DNA from: Bettongia penicillata ogilbyi
Lineage: Eukaryota; Chordata; Mammalia; Diprotodontia; Potoroidae
Assembly (NCBI GenBank): GCA_023548195.1
Contig: JAJHZJ010000695.1
Span: forward strand, 1-64,000
Reading direction: 5' to 3'
DNA length: 64,000 nucleotides
Shown: positions 34,481 to 45,543 of the stretch, in pieces
How the letters are laid out: each line of letters begins with the position of its first letter
Position numbering within the stretch: the first letter of the stretch is position 1
Notes under the pieces: model-generated
The model's database searches: none
What the model was told of the DNA's origin: nothing
Seen by the model: only the letters and a program-made list of their open reading frames with translations
Position numbers and translations under genes: made by a program

Positions 34481-35929
34481 GGAAAAGGGGGAGGAAAGGG
34501 GAAAGGAGGAGTGGGGTCAATGATCAGGAGGAAGAATTGGTAGGTGAAGAGGTGGGAGAAGAAAGAGTTACAACACAGGATCTATTACTTGAAAAGTAGT
34601 CCACAAAGTAGAACAGCAGGTGAGGGCAGGTTTGATTCCTCCTTGGCCATGAATGGTTTCTCAGAGACTTGTTAAAGTTTATGCAATGTTGTCAATTATT
34701 TTGCCATTCATTGAATGAGCATATACTAGATATAAATCCCTGAACTAGGCATTACAAAAGTGACTCAAGGCTCTCCCCATCCCAATGATTACAATTTGTT
34801 CCCATATCCTTTGTAAGTACCAGAGAAAATACAAGACAGGTGGGGGTTGGTTATCAGGAGATTTGCATACTAGTCATGAGTTTGCCACTAACTGATAGTA
34901 GGAAAATCTCTTCTTCCTGAGCTTTAGTTTTCTCATCTAAAAAATCTAGGTAATGGGAATAGTCACAAATGAATTAATACAAAAAATAGATAAAACATAA
35001 CTTGTGCACAATACTATATTAAATGCTGGAGATGCTTACAGAAAATAAGATGATTCCTACTCTCAAGAGTCCTACATTCTGTTAAGGAGAGATGACAAAA
35101 GATTTCAACTATAAATCAGATGGAAAGGTACAGTGGTCCTTTGTGTACAATGATAAAGTAGATAATAATGCATCTTCTTTAGTGTCATTTCCACTAACTA
35201 AACCATATTGGTTTCTGATTTTGAACCTGATGATGTCAAGGACTTTATAGTAAGAACTTTATTTTCCTTAAAGCATTAAGATTAATCTTGCCATGTATCA
35301 CACAGTAGTTGCTCAATATGTACTTGAGAAATGATAGAGATCTTTAAGGTCTCTCTGATTCCATCAAATTGAGGGGTTAATTCATTAGTCACTAAAAAAA
35401 TCATTGAAAGATTTTGAATTCAGCAAGGAAGTGAGTGACCTAGAATGATTATTAGGGCAGTCCTTATACACTTGGAGGAGTTGTAAAACTATTGAACATT
35501 TTATTACAATAGTCCAAGTGACAGACAGAGTTCAAAAAACTAGAGTTTTGTCAATGTAGACAGAAAAGAAGGGAAAATAAGAGATAGAGTGGGTGTAAAA
35601 TGTCATTCCTCCCAGTGATTTTTGAGGATCCCAAGAGATAATTAGAAGATGCTTGTACATGCTGTAACTAATCATATATAAATATAAAAATATCCATCAT
35701 TTTTATAAATGAATAAAAAAATAAGAGAATTTGATAGCTAATGTGCTATAGATAAGGTAAGAAAAACAATAAATTATCTTTTAATATGTGAATTTCAGAT
35801 TATGGCATACCAGACTTGAAGGACTAACATATATTTTCAAATTTTCCATTTCTTTGCAAATGACACATAGAGATAGAGAGAATGAGGGACTTAATTCAAT
35901 ATCACCACTCTATCTTAAATGCTGCTGCT
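34481..35929. other. Intergenic sequence with weak repeat relics
   Basis: A copy of the dispersed repeat lies at about 34990-35100. 35395-35540 ('gggcagtcctta', 'attacaatagtccaagtgac') looks like reversed L2. No gene seen. Confidence 0.4.
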
Positions 35930-36830
35930 AAAATAATTTTATTTATGGGCTGAGCTTGCAAATACCCTCTTCAATCAACTCCAGTGACTTCCTATTTCGT
36001 CCAAGACAAAATATAAACTCTTCTACTTAATATCTAATATCCATATGTTCCAAACTATCTTTCCACCTTCACTGAACATTACTTCCCCTTCTACATCCTG
36101 TGATTCAGCAAAAATAGCCTCTGGCATACATAACACTATGCCTTCCTTCTCTGTACCTTCATATTGGCAAGCCCACATGCCTGGAACACACTCCCTTTCT
36201 CATCTCCTCACAGAGTTCCCCTCTTCCTTTAAAATATAGCTGAAGCATTATCTTCTGCATGTCACCCTCCCACACTAGTTTATATTTCATTACTTTGCAT
36301 ATCATGTAGGCAGTTAGTTCAGGGGATAAAACAAAAGAACTAGTGTCTGGGAGATCTGAATTCAAATCCAAATTCCAAATTACTTGCTGTGTGACCCCAG
36401 ATACATTCTGATAATGTACTCCCCCGGATACCTCCTCACAAAAAAAAGATTCAAGTTCAGATCTGATTTCAGGCACTTACTAAGTATATGACTCTGGGAA
36501 AGTTAATCACTAACAGCTTCAGTTTCTTCATCTGTAAAATGTGGATAATAGCACTTATCTCTGAAGTTTCTTGGAAGGATAAAATGAGCTAAAATGTATA
36601 AAGTGCTTTATGTACCATAAAGCACTATACAAATGCTATCTATTTTTATTATCACATTTCTCTATCTTCTTCTTATATTTATCCTGTACAGTTTTATAAA
36701 TAAATTGTCTCCCCCATTTGAATGTAGATTTTTTTGTTAATAGGAGTAGTTTCATTCTTTATCTTTGTGTCATTCTCACATAGTACAATGCCTGGCACAT
36801 AATAGATAATTAAAAATGCTTACTGGTCAT
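35930..36830 (+). repeat. L2-type LINE 3' end interrupted by a SINE
   Basis: L2-like 3' coding and UTR sequence at 35930-36305 ('ccaatcaactccagtgact'-type, 'cacatgcctggaacacactc') resumes at about 36655 with 'ttatatttatcctgtacagt' and 'acaatgcctggcacataata', and ends 'aaaaatgcttactggtcatt'. The interruption is the SINE at 36305-36655. The frame at 36045-36239 is part of this LINE, not a host gene. Confidence 0.75.
36305..36655 (+). repeat. CORE/MIR-type SINE inserted in the L2 tail
   Basis: Head 'gtaggcagttagttcagggg', middle 'cagtttcttcatctgtaaaa' and end 'ataaagcactatacaaatgc'. The insertion splits the L2 element, so it is younger than the L2. Confidence 0.75.
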
Positions 36831-37429
36831 TAATTCAGTGAATGTGATCTTTGACCTCAGGAAAGAAGTCAGAGAGAGAAAAAAACAAAGAATTGGCAGA
36901 CTTTTACATGGTTTGGATGTTAGGACTGGATGAGTTCATCAAGGGAAATAGGAAAGAGAATAAAGAGACAGGTGATAAGGACAGAACATTGGGAGAACAT
37001 CCACATTTGGAGTCAGACAGTAGGGAAAATGTTTTTTGAGGAGAATGGATTTGAACTTGCCAGAAAACATCAAAGTACAGAATATGGCAGTCTTACAGAA
37101 GCTCAAAATATATCCTAGCACTGATTTTTAGAGATCTAGCATCTGGTTTGCCTCTGTTGAAGAGAAGGAAAGAAATGTATAACTTTGTGATATTCAAATT
37201 AAGAATGAGTGCTGCCAGTCCATGAGGGGTGTATAGGGGACAGGGATATTTTCACTAGAGTCCTTCAGATCATAGCTAGGGGCCTGCTCACCCTTACCCT
37301 GCATAAAGCCAGTCTTGTATCTAAGAGTAAACATCAAGCAATAACTAGCATTCCCTATAAAGGGAATGCTGCACTGTATTGCTTTTATTTTTATTTTCCA
37401 TTCTTGAGGACAAAGTTTACTTAAACAAA
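36831..37429. other. Intergenic sequence, nothing recognised
   Basis: Purine-rich in places (36850-37020). Small frames on both strands have no family signature. Confidence 0.4.
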
Positions 37430-38218
37430 TAAAAATAATTTGGGGGTTAGAGCCAAGTTGGCAGAGTAGAAGGAGGGACCTGATACAGCTCTTTCCCAAA
37501 CTCATCAAAACACCTCTGAAAATGACTCTAATTAAATTATGGAACAGCAGAAGCCACAAAAGGACAGACTGAAGCAAACTTCCAGCCCAAGAAAATCTGG
37601 AAGATGGATGAGAAGGGGTGATCACACCAGGTTGTGAGCAGAGAGCAGATTGACTTGGGCCATGCCACAACAGACAGAGCAGGTGTTAGGGGACTGAATC
37701 ACTGATGGGGCTGTAGATTCCAGACTTCCCAACTCAGAAAAAGTTAAGACAGTTTCAAAAGTCAGTGGAAAGGGTCTTCCACCTGGCTGAGAGGATAGTA
37801 AGCTCTGGCCCCAGCCAAAGCCCCAGCCCCAGGGTGGCTGCAGGTACTGCTGAAACTGAGGCTGCTTCTGGAGCCCTCCCCTTAATAAAGCTCAAAAGTC
37901 AAGTAATTGGTTGAGAAAATGAAGAAATGTGGAGAAAAGAAACACACTATGGATTCTTATTTTCTCAGTGAAATTTATATCACTTAAGGAAGACCAAAAC
38001 ATACAGCCGAAAGAAGAAAACAAAACCAAAGCTCCTAGATCCAAAGCCTCTAAGAATAATATGGCCATGGAAGAGCTCAAAAAGGATTCTGAAAATCAAG
38101 TAAGAGAAGCAGAGGAAAAATTGGGAAGAGAAATTAGTGATGCAAAAAAAATGAAAAATGATTGCTAAAGGAAATCCTACAAAATGCTGAAGAAAATAGC
38201 AATTTTAAAATTAGATTA

Positions 38219-38537
38219 ATCAAAATGCAAGTCATTGCCAAATAATAAATGATCAAATGATATGAAAAAGTAGTTTTCAGAGGAAGAAACTAAAGATAAA
38301 AATATCCATAATAATATGAAAAAATGCTCTAAATCACTACTGATTAGAGAGATGCAAATCAAAACAAATCTGATCTACCAACTGCTTCACACTTATCAGA
38401 TTGGCTAACATGACAAAATAGGAAGATGATAAATGTTGGAGAAGATGTGGGAGAGTTGGAATAATAATTTGTTGTTGGTGGAGCTGTGAGCTGATCTAAC
38501 CAATATGGAGAGCAATTTGGAAAGGGTTACAATGAGG
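38219..38537 (+). repeat. L1 ORF2 C-terminal segment inside HAL1 copy B
   Basis: 'tgaaaaaatgctctaaatca', 'gagagatgcaaatcaaaaca', 'cagattggctaacatgacaa', 'atgataaatgttggagaaga' and 'ggagctgtgagctgatctaa' are diagnostic for the 3' part of L1 ORF2. On both sides the sequence is HAL1 ORF1, with coiled-coil coding sequence before and 'cagaattggccaaatggaaa' after. No poly-A run follows it. Confidence 0.7.
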
Positions 38538-39910
38538 AGAAGAATGCCTTAAAAATCAGAATTGGCCAAATGGAAAAAGTGGTGAAGTATCTATCTCTTT
38601 GGAAAAACCACTGACATGGAAAATAGATTCAGGAGAGAAAATTTAAAAAATTATTAGACTACCTGAAAGCCATGATCAAACAAAGAGCTAGACATCATCT
38701 TTTAAGAAACTATTAAGGAAAACTGCCCTGATATTCTAGAATCAGAGAGTAAAATAGAAGTACAAAGAATCCACTGATGCACTCCTGAAAGAGATTCCAA
38801 AAGAATACTTTCTAAGAATAGCCCAATTCCAGAATCAAACTCAAGGAGAAAATATTACAATCCACTAGAAAGAAAAAAATTCAAGTATTGTGGAAATGCA
38901 ATCAGAATGACAGAAGATTTAGCAGCTTCTACATGAAAGGATAAGAATTCTTGGATTATGATATTCCAGATGTCAAAGGAGATATTATTAAAACCAAGAA
39001 TCACTTGCCTAGCAAAACTGAATATGATATTTCAGGGGAAAAAGTAGTACTGCAGTAAAATGGAGGACTTCCAAGCATTCTTGTTGAAAAGACCAGAGCT
39101 GAACAGAAAAATTTGACTTTCAAATACAAGAAACAGGAGAAGCATGGAAAGGTAAACAGGAAAGAAAAAGCATAAGGAACTTATTAAAGTTGAAATGTTT
39201 TAAATTCCTATATGGGAGGATGACATTTGTAACTCATGAGACCTTTCTCAGTGTTTTGATAGTTGGAAGGAACACATACATACACATATATACATATATA
39301 CATAAACACACACATATATGTATCTATACAGATATGTATAGATATATATGTGTGTGTGTGCATTATATAAATATATGTGTCTATATATCTATAGAAATAT
39401 ATCAATATCTATCTATTTATATATGTCTATAACTATATCTGTCTATATATGGAGGGGAAGCACATATGAAGTGATGATATCTAACAAAGAAAATTAAGGG
39501 TTGAGAGGAATGTACTAGGAGAAAGAGAAATGGAGAAGTAGAATGTAGTAAATTATCATACATAAAAGAGGCAAGAGAAAGCTTTTCCACTGGAAGGGAA
39601 GAGGGGGGAAGTGAAAGGGAAAGTGTGAACCTTACTCTCTGTGTATTTGGCTTCTGGAAGGAATAACATATACACTCAATTGGGTATGGAAATTTATCTT
39701 ACCCTACAACAAAGTATGAGGGAAGGGGATAAGTGTTTGTGGGGGGGGGCATAGATGGAAGGAATGGCAGATTGGGGAAGGTGTAATCAGAAGCAAACAC
39801 TTTGGTAGAGGGACAGGACAAAGGAGAGAATTAAATAAATGGACAGTAGGACAGGACAGAGGGAAATAAAGTCTTTCAAAACATCACTTTTATGGAGGTG
39901 TTTTTTTCTG

Positions 39911-39913
<3 letters not shown>

Positions 39914-39980
<67 letters not shown>
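39914..39980. repeat. (TA)n microsatellite
   Basis: About 33 uninterrupted TA units, inside the 3' region of HAL1 copy B. Confidence 0.95.
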
Positions 39981-39981
<1 letters not shown>

Positions 39982-40457
39982 CCTTTATAGAATTGCCTGC
40001 CTTCTCAGTGAGGGTGGGTGGGAAGGGAGGGAGAGAATGCTAAACTCAAAGCTTTAAAAATGAATGCTGGAGGTTGTTTTTACATGTACTATAGGCAATG
40101 GGGTAGAGAAATCTATCTTCCCCTATAGGAAAACAGAAGTAAAGGGGATAGGAGGTGATAGAAAGGAGGGCAGATTGGAGGAAAGGGTAATCACAATACC
40201 CATGTCCTGAGGTGGGGGTAAGGGCAAGATGGGGAGAAAATTTGAAATTCAAAATTTTGTAAAAGTGAATGTTGAAAACTCAAAATAAAAAAAAATTATA
40301 AAAAAATTAAAAATAATTTTTTATAGAAGGCAAAATATGATATAATAATGCTATATAATTTTCAATCCATCAGCGAAGTATACAATACACTGCAGTGGAG
40401 CCCCTGATTGAATGAAGTTGAATCTGATAGTTGGAGTTATATCTGGGCCCCAGAAAG

Positions 40458-41393
40458 ATGATCAATCTGAATAATACCCAGTTCCACCCCATCTCATTCC
40501 TCCTGCTTGGAATCCCAGGACTAGAAGACATGCATATCTGGATCGGCTTTCCCTTCTGTCTTGTATATCTGATTGCCCTTTTAGGGAATATCACCATCCT
40601 GATTGTAATTCAGAGTGATCAGAGTCTTCACCACCCTATGTTCTATTTTCTGGCTATTCTGTCTTCTATTGACCTGAGTCTATCCACATCCACCATTCCC
40701 AAGATGCTAGGAATCTTCTGGTGCAACCTGACAAAGATTAGCTTTCTTGGCTGTGTCACTCAGATGTTCTTCATCCACCTTTTCACTGGCATGGAGTCAA
40801 CTGTACTCCTAGCAATGTCCTATGACCGCTATGTGGCAATCTGCAATCCTCTCCGCTATACGCTGGTGCTCACCAATAAACTGGTGTCCATCATTGCAGT
40901 AGTCATAGCCTTGAGACCGTTATCTATGGCTATCCCGTTTGTTCTACTTATTCAGAGATTGCCCTTCTGTGGACACAACATTATACCTCATACATACTGT
41001 GAACACATGGGCATTGCCCGCCTGGCCTGTGCCAGCATCAAAGTCAACATTATCTATGGGTTGGTTGCTGTGTCTGTCCTTATCTTTGACGTTGTGGCAA
41101 TTGTGGCCTCATATGTCCAAATCCTCAGGGCTGTTTTTCACCTTCCTTCTAGGGATGCCCGACTCAAGGCCCTTAGTACCTGTGGATCTCATGTCTGTGT
41201 TATTTTGGCCTTCTATACACCAGCATTTTTCTCTTTCATGACCCATCGTTTTGGTCACAATGTCCCCCGTTACGTTCACATCCTTTTGGCCAATCTGTAT
41301 GTGGTTGTTCCACCTGCTCTTAACCCTGTTATTTACGGGGTTAGGACCAAACAGATCAGAGAGCAAGTGTTGAAGACATTGTCCCCCAAATAA
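40458..41393 (+). CDS. Olfactory receptor, class I, OR52E-like (311 aa, intact)
   Basis: This is an odorant GPCR of the same array. The ATG at 40458 ([11 protein letters not shown]) is chosen; the frame stays open upstream to a TTG at 40431, which is not a credible start here. From 40458 the length is 311 codons, equal to the paralogue at 18836. Landmarks: sequon NNT 5-7, GIPGLE 18-23, GN 43-44, PMFYFLA 60-66, Cys 99, [10 protein letters not shown] 120-129, HTYCEHMG with Cys 181, KALSTCGSH 237-245, PALNPVIY 286-293. The stop codon TAA at 41391-41393 lies inside an AATAAA hexamer (41389-41394). A HAL1 element ends 138 bp upstream, so any 5' non-coding exon must be spliced across it. A weak acceptor AG is at 40394-40395. 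All key residues are intact, so it is presumed functional. Confidence 0.97.
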   Translation: MINLNNTQFHPISFLLLGIPGLEDMHIWIGFPFCLVYLIALLGNITILIVIQSDQSLHHPMFYFLAILSSIDLSLSTSTIPKMLGIFWCNLTKISFLGCVTQMFFIHLFTGMESTVLLAMSYDRYVAICNPLRYTLVLTNKLVSIIAVVIALRPLSMAIPFVLLIQRLPFCGHNIIPHTYCEHMGIARLACASIKVNIIYGLVAVSVLIFDVVAIVASYVQILRAVFHLPSRDARLKALSTCGSHVCVILAFYTPAFFSFMTHRFGHNVPRYVHILLANLYVVVPPALNPVIYGVRTKQIREQVLKTLSPK

Positions 41394-42359
41394 ACAGTGG
41401 ATTCTGTATTACAGAAGTCTCCATAACAGGGCTTGGAGGAAGAGTTAAACCAAGTCAATATTTCCAAGCCCTCTTGAAAAAAAAGACAGAGTAAAGAAGT
41501 CGTAATTATGTTGAACAAATTGGAGGGAAAATTACTTCTATAGCTCTTGCAGCTGAGGAAGTCATTAACATTTGGTGCTATTACCTGCACTAGCATTTCT
41601 GCCAAGGTGTTTAAGGATCTTTTATTCTTGGAAAACAGTACTCGTCATTTGGTCAATGCAGAGAGTCTCACCATTATTTGCTCCAGTGGAGTTGGTAGAG
41701 TGGTCAGTTACAGCATTAGTGTTAGGCAGAATTTTCTTTTCTTTTTTTGAGATTGAGTGGAATGTTGCGTGGAAGCCGTCCTGTGGTTGTTTCAACCATC
41801 GAATTTGCCCTGGTTTTTCATACCAGTATGTGAGGCTGTTCACAGTTCTCCTTGTTGTGAGTTCATGCCTTGTACACAAACAAATTTTGCACTAAGCCTG
41901 GAAGCAGAAAATGAGACAGTTGTGAAATCAAATATAGGCTAGTACTGTTGATTCAAAAGGTAGCACCTAAATTTGCTCTTTGATCCATCATCAAAACGAG
42001 GTGCTGAGAGCGTAAGTGCTGGCCATTTGCAACATGTATCATCAGCAATGTCCATGTGATGATTCACTGAGGCATCAGTAAGAAAATGGCTCAGTGTAAG
42101 ATTGTGCTTACAGCAAACCTGAGTAGTCAGAAGTAATATATGAACAATGGTCCAAGAGCTAAATCAATCTGTGTATCACTAAGGGAGCATGTGTATGAGA
42201 ATGACTAAAAGGGTGAAGTACTTTGAACCACACCCCAGTATCAATCAAGCCCAGGTATATCTAAAATTCTACCAGTAAGTTTAGTATCAATCAAATGTTT
42301 TCCTTGGACTATAACATTTGCTTGGAGAATCAGCACATGGACATTTTAGTCATACTAAA
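41394..42359. other. Intergenic sequence including one arm of an inverted repeat
   Basis: 3' flank of the receptor. 41918-42065 is an arm of the repeat described at 42895. Overlapping small frames on both strands at 41547-41942 have no family signature. Confidence 0.45.
41918..42065 (+). repeat. Unnamed repeat, inverted-pair arm 1
   Basis: 'ggctagtactgttgattcaa', 'ggtagcacctaaatttgct', 'gtgctggccatttgcaac' and 'catgtatcatcagcaatgt' match the reverse complement of 42895-43062 in the same order. A shorter direct copy of its first 60 bases lies at 43985-44045. Confidence 0.75.
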
Positions 42360-42580
42360 TACTGGGCCGCTGGGTGATACTGTGAAGAGAGATACTAATT
42401 AATTGTTTGATCCTAGGAAAAAGCCACTTAGCCTCCCTGAGTCTCAGCTTTCTCTAAAATTAAAATGAGAATGATGTACCTAATTCCAAAGATTCATGTG
42501 AATGTCAAATGAGATAATATTTGTAAAGCGCTTTGTAAACTTTAAAACATTATGTAAATGCTAGTTGTTTCTGCTACTAA
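42360..42580 (+). repeat. MIR/CORE-type SINE
   Basis: 'ggccgctgggtgatactgtg' head, 'ctccctgagtctcagctttc', 'aatgagataatatttgtaaa' and 'gcgctttgtaaactttaaaa', ending 'ttatgtaaatgctag'. Confidence 0.75.
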
Positions 42581-42589
42581 AACACTACA

Positions 42590-42680
42590 ACCACTACCAT
42601 GACTAAGATTATGACTGCAACTATGACTATGACTGCAAACACTACTACTTTAAAATCTACTACAACTATTACTACCACCA

Positions 42681-42718
<38 letters not shown>

Positions 42719-42770
42719 GCTACTACTACTACTACTTCTGCTGCTGCCACTGCTCTGCTACTTTTGCTGT
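42590..42770. repeat. (ACT)n / (CTA)n microsatellite
   Basis: ACT units with variants, purest at about 42676-42736. It gives poly-Thr and poly-Val frames on opposite strands that are not genes. Confidence 0.95.
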
Positions 42771-42894
42771 CATCAGTTATGGGAACAAGATTATCTAATT
42801 CAATAATGATGTTTAGTGATGTTTTGTCTGAAAGATTATAGGCTCTGGCATTCAAATAAAACTATGTTTATTTTAAGACAGAATTTTACATTCC

Positions 42895-43062
42895 CTATCG
42901 ATATCTTCGTGAGTTATCATAGTAACACTGTTGATGATACATGCTATAAATGGCCAGTACTTCTACTCTCGATATCATTCTTTGGCAATGGACCTGAAAG
43001 CAAATTTAGGTGCTACTTTTTGAATCAACAGCACTAGCCTACATTGGATTTCAAAGCTCTGT
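42895..43062 (-). repeat. Unnamed repeat, inverted-pair arm 2
   Basis: Its reverse complement reads 'aggctagtgctgttgattca', 'gtagcacctaaatttgctt', 'agtactggccatttatagc' and 'atgtatcatcaacagtgtt', matching arm 1 at 41918-42065 with scattered changes. About 830 bases separate the arms, including the SINE and ACT repeat. Confidence 0.75.
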
Positions 43063-43319
43063 CATCTCTTATTTCCTAAGTTGGCATGGCCTCAGGGAGC
43101 TTACAAATGTCCTATTTAGTACTAGGAAAGTACTAGGAAAGTTCATGGATCATTAACAGATTCCTGATGTCTTTTTTTCATATCTAACTATAGCTAAAAA
43201 ACTGATCTGTGACTGGAATGGATTTCCCAAGGGCTCATGTACATATATGAATAGCTTATGTTTACCATAAAAGTTTGTTATTCAGTTTGAAAATTACTCT
43301 CAGGCAGGATTTTCTTGCC

Positions 43320-43850
43320 CAGAGTAGTCTTCTTTATTTTATTTTTTAATTTATGGAACAAAACAAACATTTCCATGGAATAGTATAATAAAAAGATAAT
43401 TATACATGAAACTGTACTTCTCTCATGCATAACTTGCGATTTCTTTTACATATATAACAAAGTTGTCATGTATTTTTTTCCCTTTTCTTCCATCCCATCC
43501 ACACCCTAGAGATGCCTACCATCAGACACAGATGTGTGTTTGTTTGTGTGTGTAAAATAATTCTATACATATTTCTTATTTATCAGTTCTTTCTCTAGTT
43601 GCAGACAGTATTTTCCTTAATACATACTTAAAAATATTTTTATTGTATGTAACATCCTTTTGCTTCTGCTCATTTTGTTCTTCATTATTTTGTGCAAATC
43701 TATTCATTTTTTTCTATTATCAAGCTCATCATTTCTTATAATATAGTAGCATTCCATCACAATCATATACCAGAACTTATTCAGCCATAATAACGTCTTA
43801 TATTTTACTATACTCTATTAGATGGGACCTTCAAGATAACTTCTTCCTGA
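43320..43850 (-). repeat. L1-type 3'-end fragment
   Basis: T-rich start, 'atcagttctttctctagttg', 'cttttgcttctgctcatttt' and 'tagcattccatcacaatcat' with 'ccagaacttattcagccata' are reversed L1 3' UTR features. The subfamily is unknown. Confidence 0.55.
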
Positions 43851-43984
43851 AGAAGTACTGTGGTTGACTTTGTAGTGCATACATTTCCAGCAAGATGGAA
43901 TTGTCTACAATGAGGAATTCTAGTCTTTTGTTGTTATGACACATTAGATAAATAGACTTGTATTGAGTTGTCAAGCAAACGATG

Positions 43985-44045
43985 TGGAAGCTTTGAAATC
44001 TAATCTAGGCCGGTGCTCTTGATCAGAATGGTTCTACCTGAGCTC
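43985..44045 (+). repeat. Third, partial copy of the 41918 repeat
   Basis: 'gctttgaaatctaatctagg', then 'ccggtgctcttgatcagaa' and 'ggttctacct', parallel to the start of arm 1 and to the reverse complement of 43060-43000. Confidence 0.55.
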
Positions 44046-44135
44046 AAGCTTAGGTTTCCCCACAAATAATGGTGCTAGAAGCCATGGGACTGATACACAT
44101 GCATACATATGTGTGTATGTATGTATACAGCCTAG

Positions 44136-44264
<129 letters not shown>

Positions 44265-44389
44265 CTGTTATGAATCATAGTTATAGATGCTCACTTTCTT
44301 CTCACTCCAAGGATTGCTTGATTCTGTCTTCAGTGCATAAGTCCTTTTCATCAGACCTAGGAAGGAATGAGCCTAACTTATCAAGACTA

Positions 44390-44600
44390 ACTGGAGATGA
44401 TGATACAGTGAGAAGAACATTGTATTTAGAATCACAGGACCTGAGTTCAATTATCAGCATTTGTATGACAGTTGGTATACTACTTAACTGCTCCAGTCCT
44501 CATGTTCTTCATTTGTAAAATGAATGATTTGGACTAGATGACTTTCCAGGACACCTTAAGCTCTCTCTATATCATCATAGTGTCATTATGTCCATATTGA
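44390..44600 (+). repeat. CORE-type SINE with 'ggactagatgac' tail
   Basis: 'acaggacctgagttcaatta', 'tcttcatttgtaaaatgaat', 'ttggactagatgactttcca' and 'accttaagctctctctatat' match a marsupial CORE/MIR-related SINE in + orientation. Confidence 0.75.
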
Positions 44601-44782
44601 TATTGCTGTCAATCAAGTTTAAGAATTAGAGACAATATGAAGCCATCAGAGGACTTTTATCATAAACCTTGATCAGATGAAAACAACTAATGGTATCATT
44701 TAGATTTGTGGTATCAAACTTGACTAGAAACAGATCCCTGAAGTTTGAGTATGGACTTACAAAACAACATATTTGCTCATTT

Positions 44783-45543
44783 ATGTTGTATTGGGAAATA
44801 CCACCATCTCCACCAACTCATTTCTATTAACCGGTCATTCTGTCCTCTATTAACAGGTTTAATTACATTTACCATCCCTAAGATCCTGGGCATCTTCTAG
44901 TTCATTTTAATGAAGATTAGACTTGGAGGATGCCTCATACAGATGTTCTTCACTCACTGGCATAGAACAACTGGTCTTATGGTCTATTGCCTCTGATCAC
45001 TGTGTGACTATCTGCAAATTTGTCTGCTACATTTTGGTCCTTACCAACAAGGCCATTTTCATCATTGCTCTAGTCATCCTGAGACTTTTGGTCTTTTCAG
45101 TTGCCTTTGTTTTGCTGATCCTGTGGTTGCCTTTCTGTGGATGCTACAATATTCCCCTTATTTACTGTGGGCGCATGTGTATTGCCCTTCCAGTCTGTGC
45201 CAGCATCACAGCTGATATCATCTATGGTCTTTGCACAGTCTCTATTCTCCTCTTGGATATTGGTTTCTAATGTCCAGATACTCAGGACTGTGTTCTGTCT
45301 TCCTTCCCAGGATGCTCAATTCAAGACTTTCAACACCAGTGGTTCTCATGTCTGTGTCACATTGGCCTTATAGACACCAGCTTTTTTCTCCTTCATGACC
45401 CACCACTTTGTCCACTATGTTCCCCACTATATTTATATCCCCCTGTTCAATCAATATGTGTTTGTTCCATGCACCTTAAAATTTGTTATTTATGGAGTCA
45501 GCAAAAAACAGACCAGGGAATCAGCCCTTCAGACATTCCTCTA
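44783..45543 (+). pseudogene. Olfactory receptor pseudogene, OR52-like
   Basis: This is a relic of the same receptor family. The N-terminus and start are missing; TM1 remains as a LGNTTI-like segment near 44792-44812, and about 20 codons between TM1 and TM2 are lost. In-frame TAG replaces the Trp of KILGIFWF near 44898. A frameshifting loss follows MFF near 44950, which also removes part of IHTFTGMES. The DRY region reads SDHCVTIC. The best-kept part, 44990-45270, has LVLTNKA, LPFCGC, INIIYGL-like IDIIYGL and VCASI. A further frameshift lies near 45266, and TAG replaces the Tyr of LAFYTP near 45373. TM7 survives as KFVIYGV near 45480, and it ends with TAG at 45541-45543. It cannot make a receptor. 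Confidence 0.93.

Larger units (their letters stand above)
37430..40319 (+). mobile_element. Full-length ORF1-only L1 derivative (HAL1 type), copy B
   Basis: It is flanked by the 12-base duplication 'taaaaataattt' at 37430-37441 and 40308-40319. It starts with an L1 5' UTR signature, 'agccaagttggcagagtaga', as in copies A and C. An ORF1 remnant starts near 38061 (MAMEELKKDSENQVREAEEK) but is broken by stops. An L1 ORF2 piece sits inside it (38219-38537), then RNA-binding-region remnants run to about 39060. The 3' region matches copies A and C ('ttccaagcattcttgttgaa', 'aaaagaccagagctgaacag') and carries (TA/TATG)n at 39272-39440 and (TA)n at 39914-39980. It ends in an A-rich tail. Its end lies 138 bp before the receptor start codon at 40458. 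Confidence 0.85.

Noticed and set aside
40431..40457. In-frame extension of the 40458 receptor to an upstream TTG
   Set aside because: TTG is not a credible start here, and the ATG at 40458 gives 311 residues with the N-terminal sequon aligned to the paralogue.
42577..42855. Poly-Thr and poly-Val frames
   Set aside because: Direct translation of the ACT microsatellite.
43215..43235. EBF/Olf1-like site ('tttcccaagggc')
   Set aside because: A single short match in intergenic DNA, not near a receptor start, is expected by chance.
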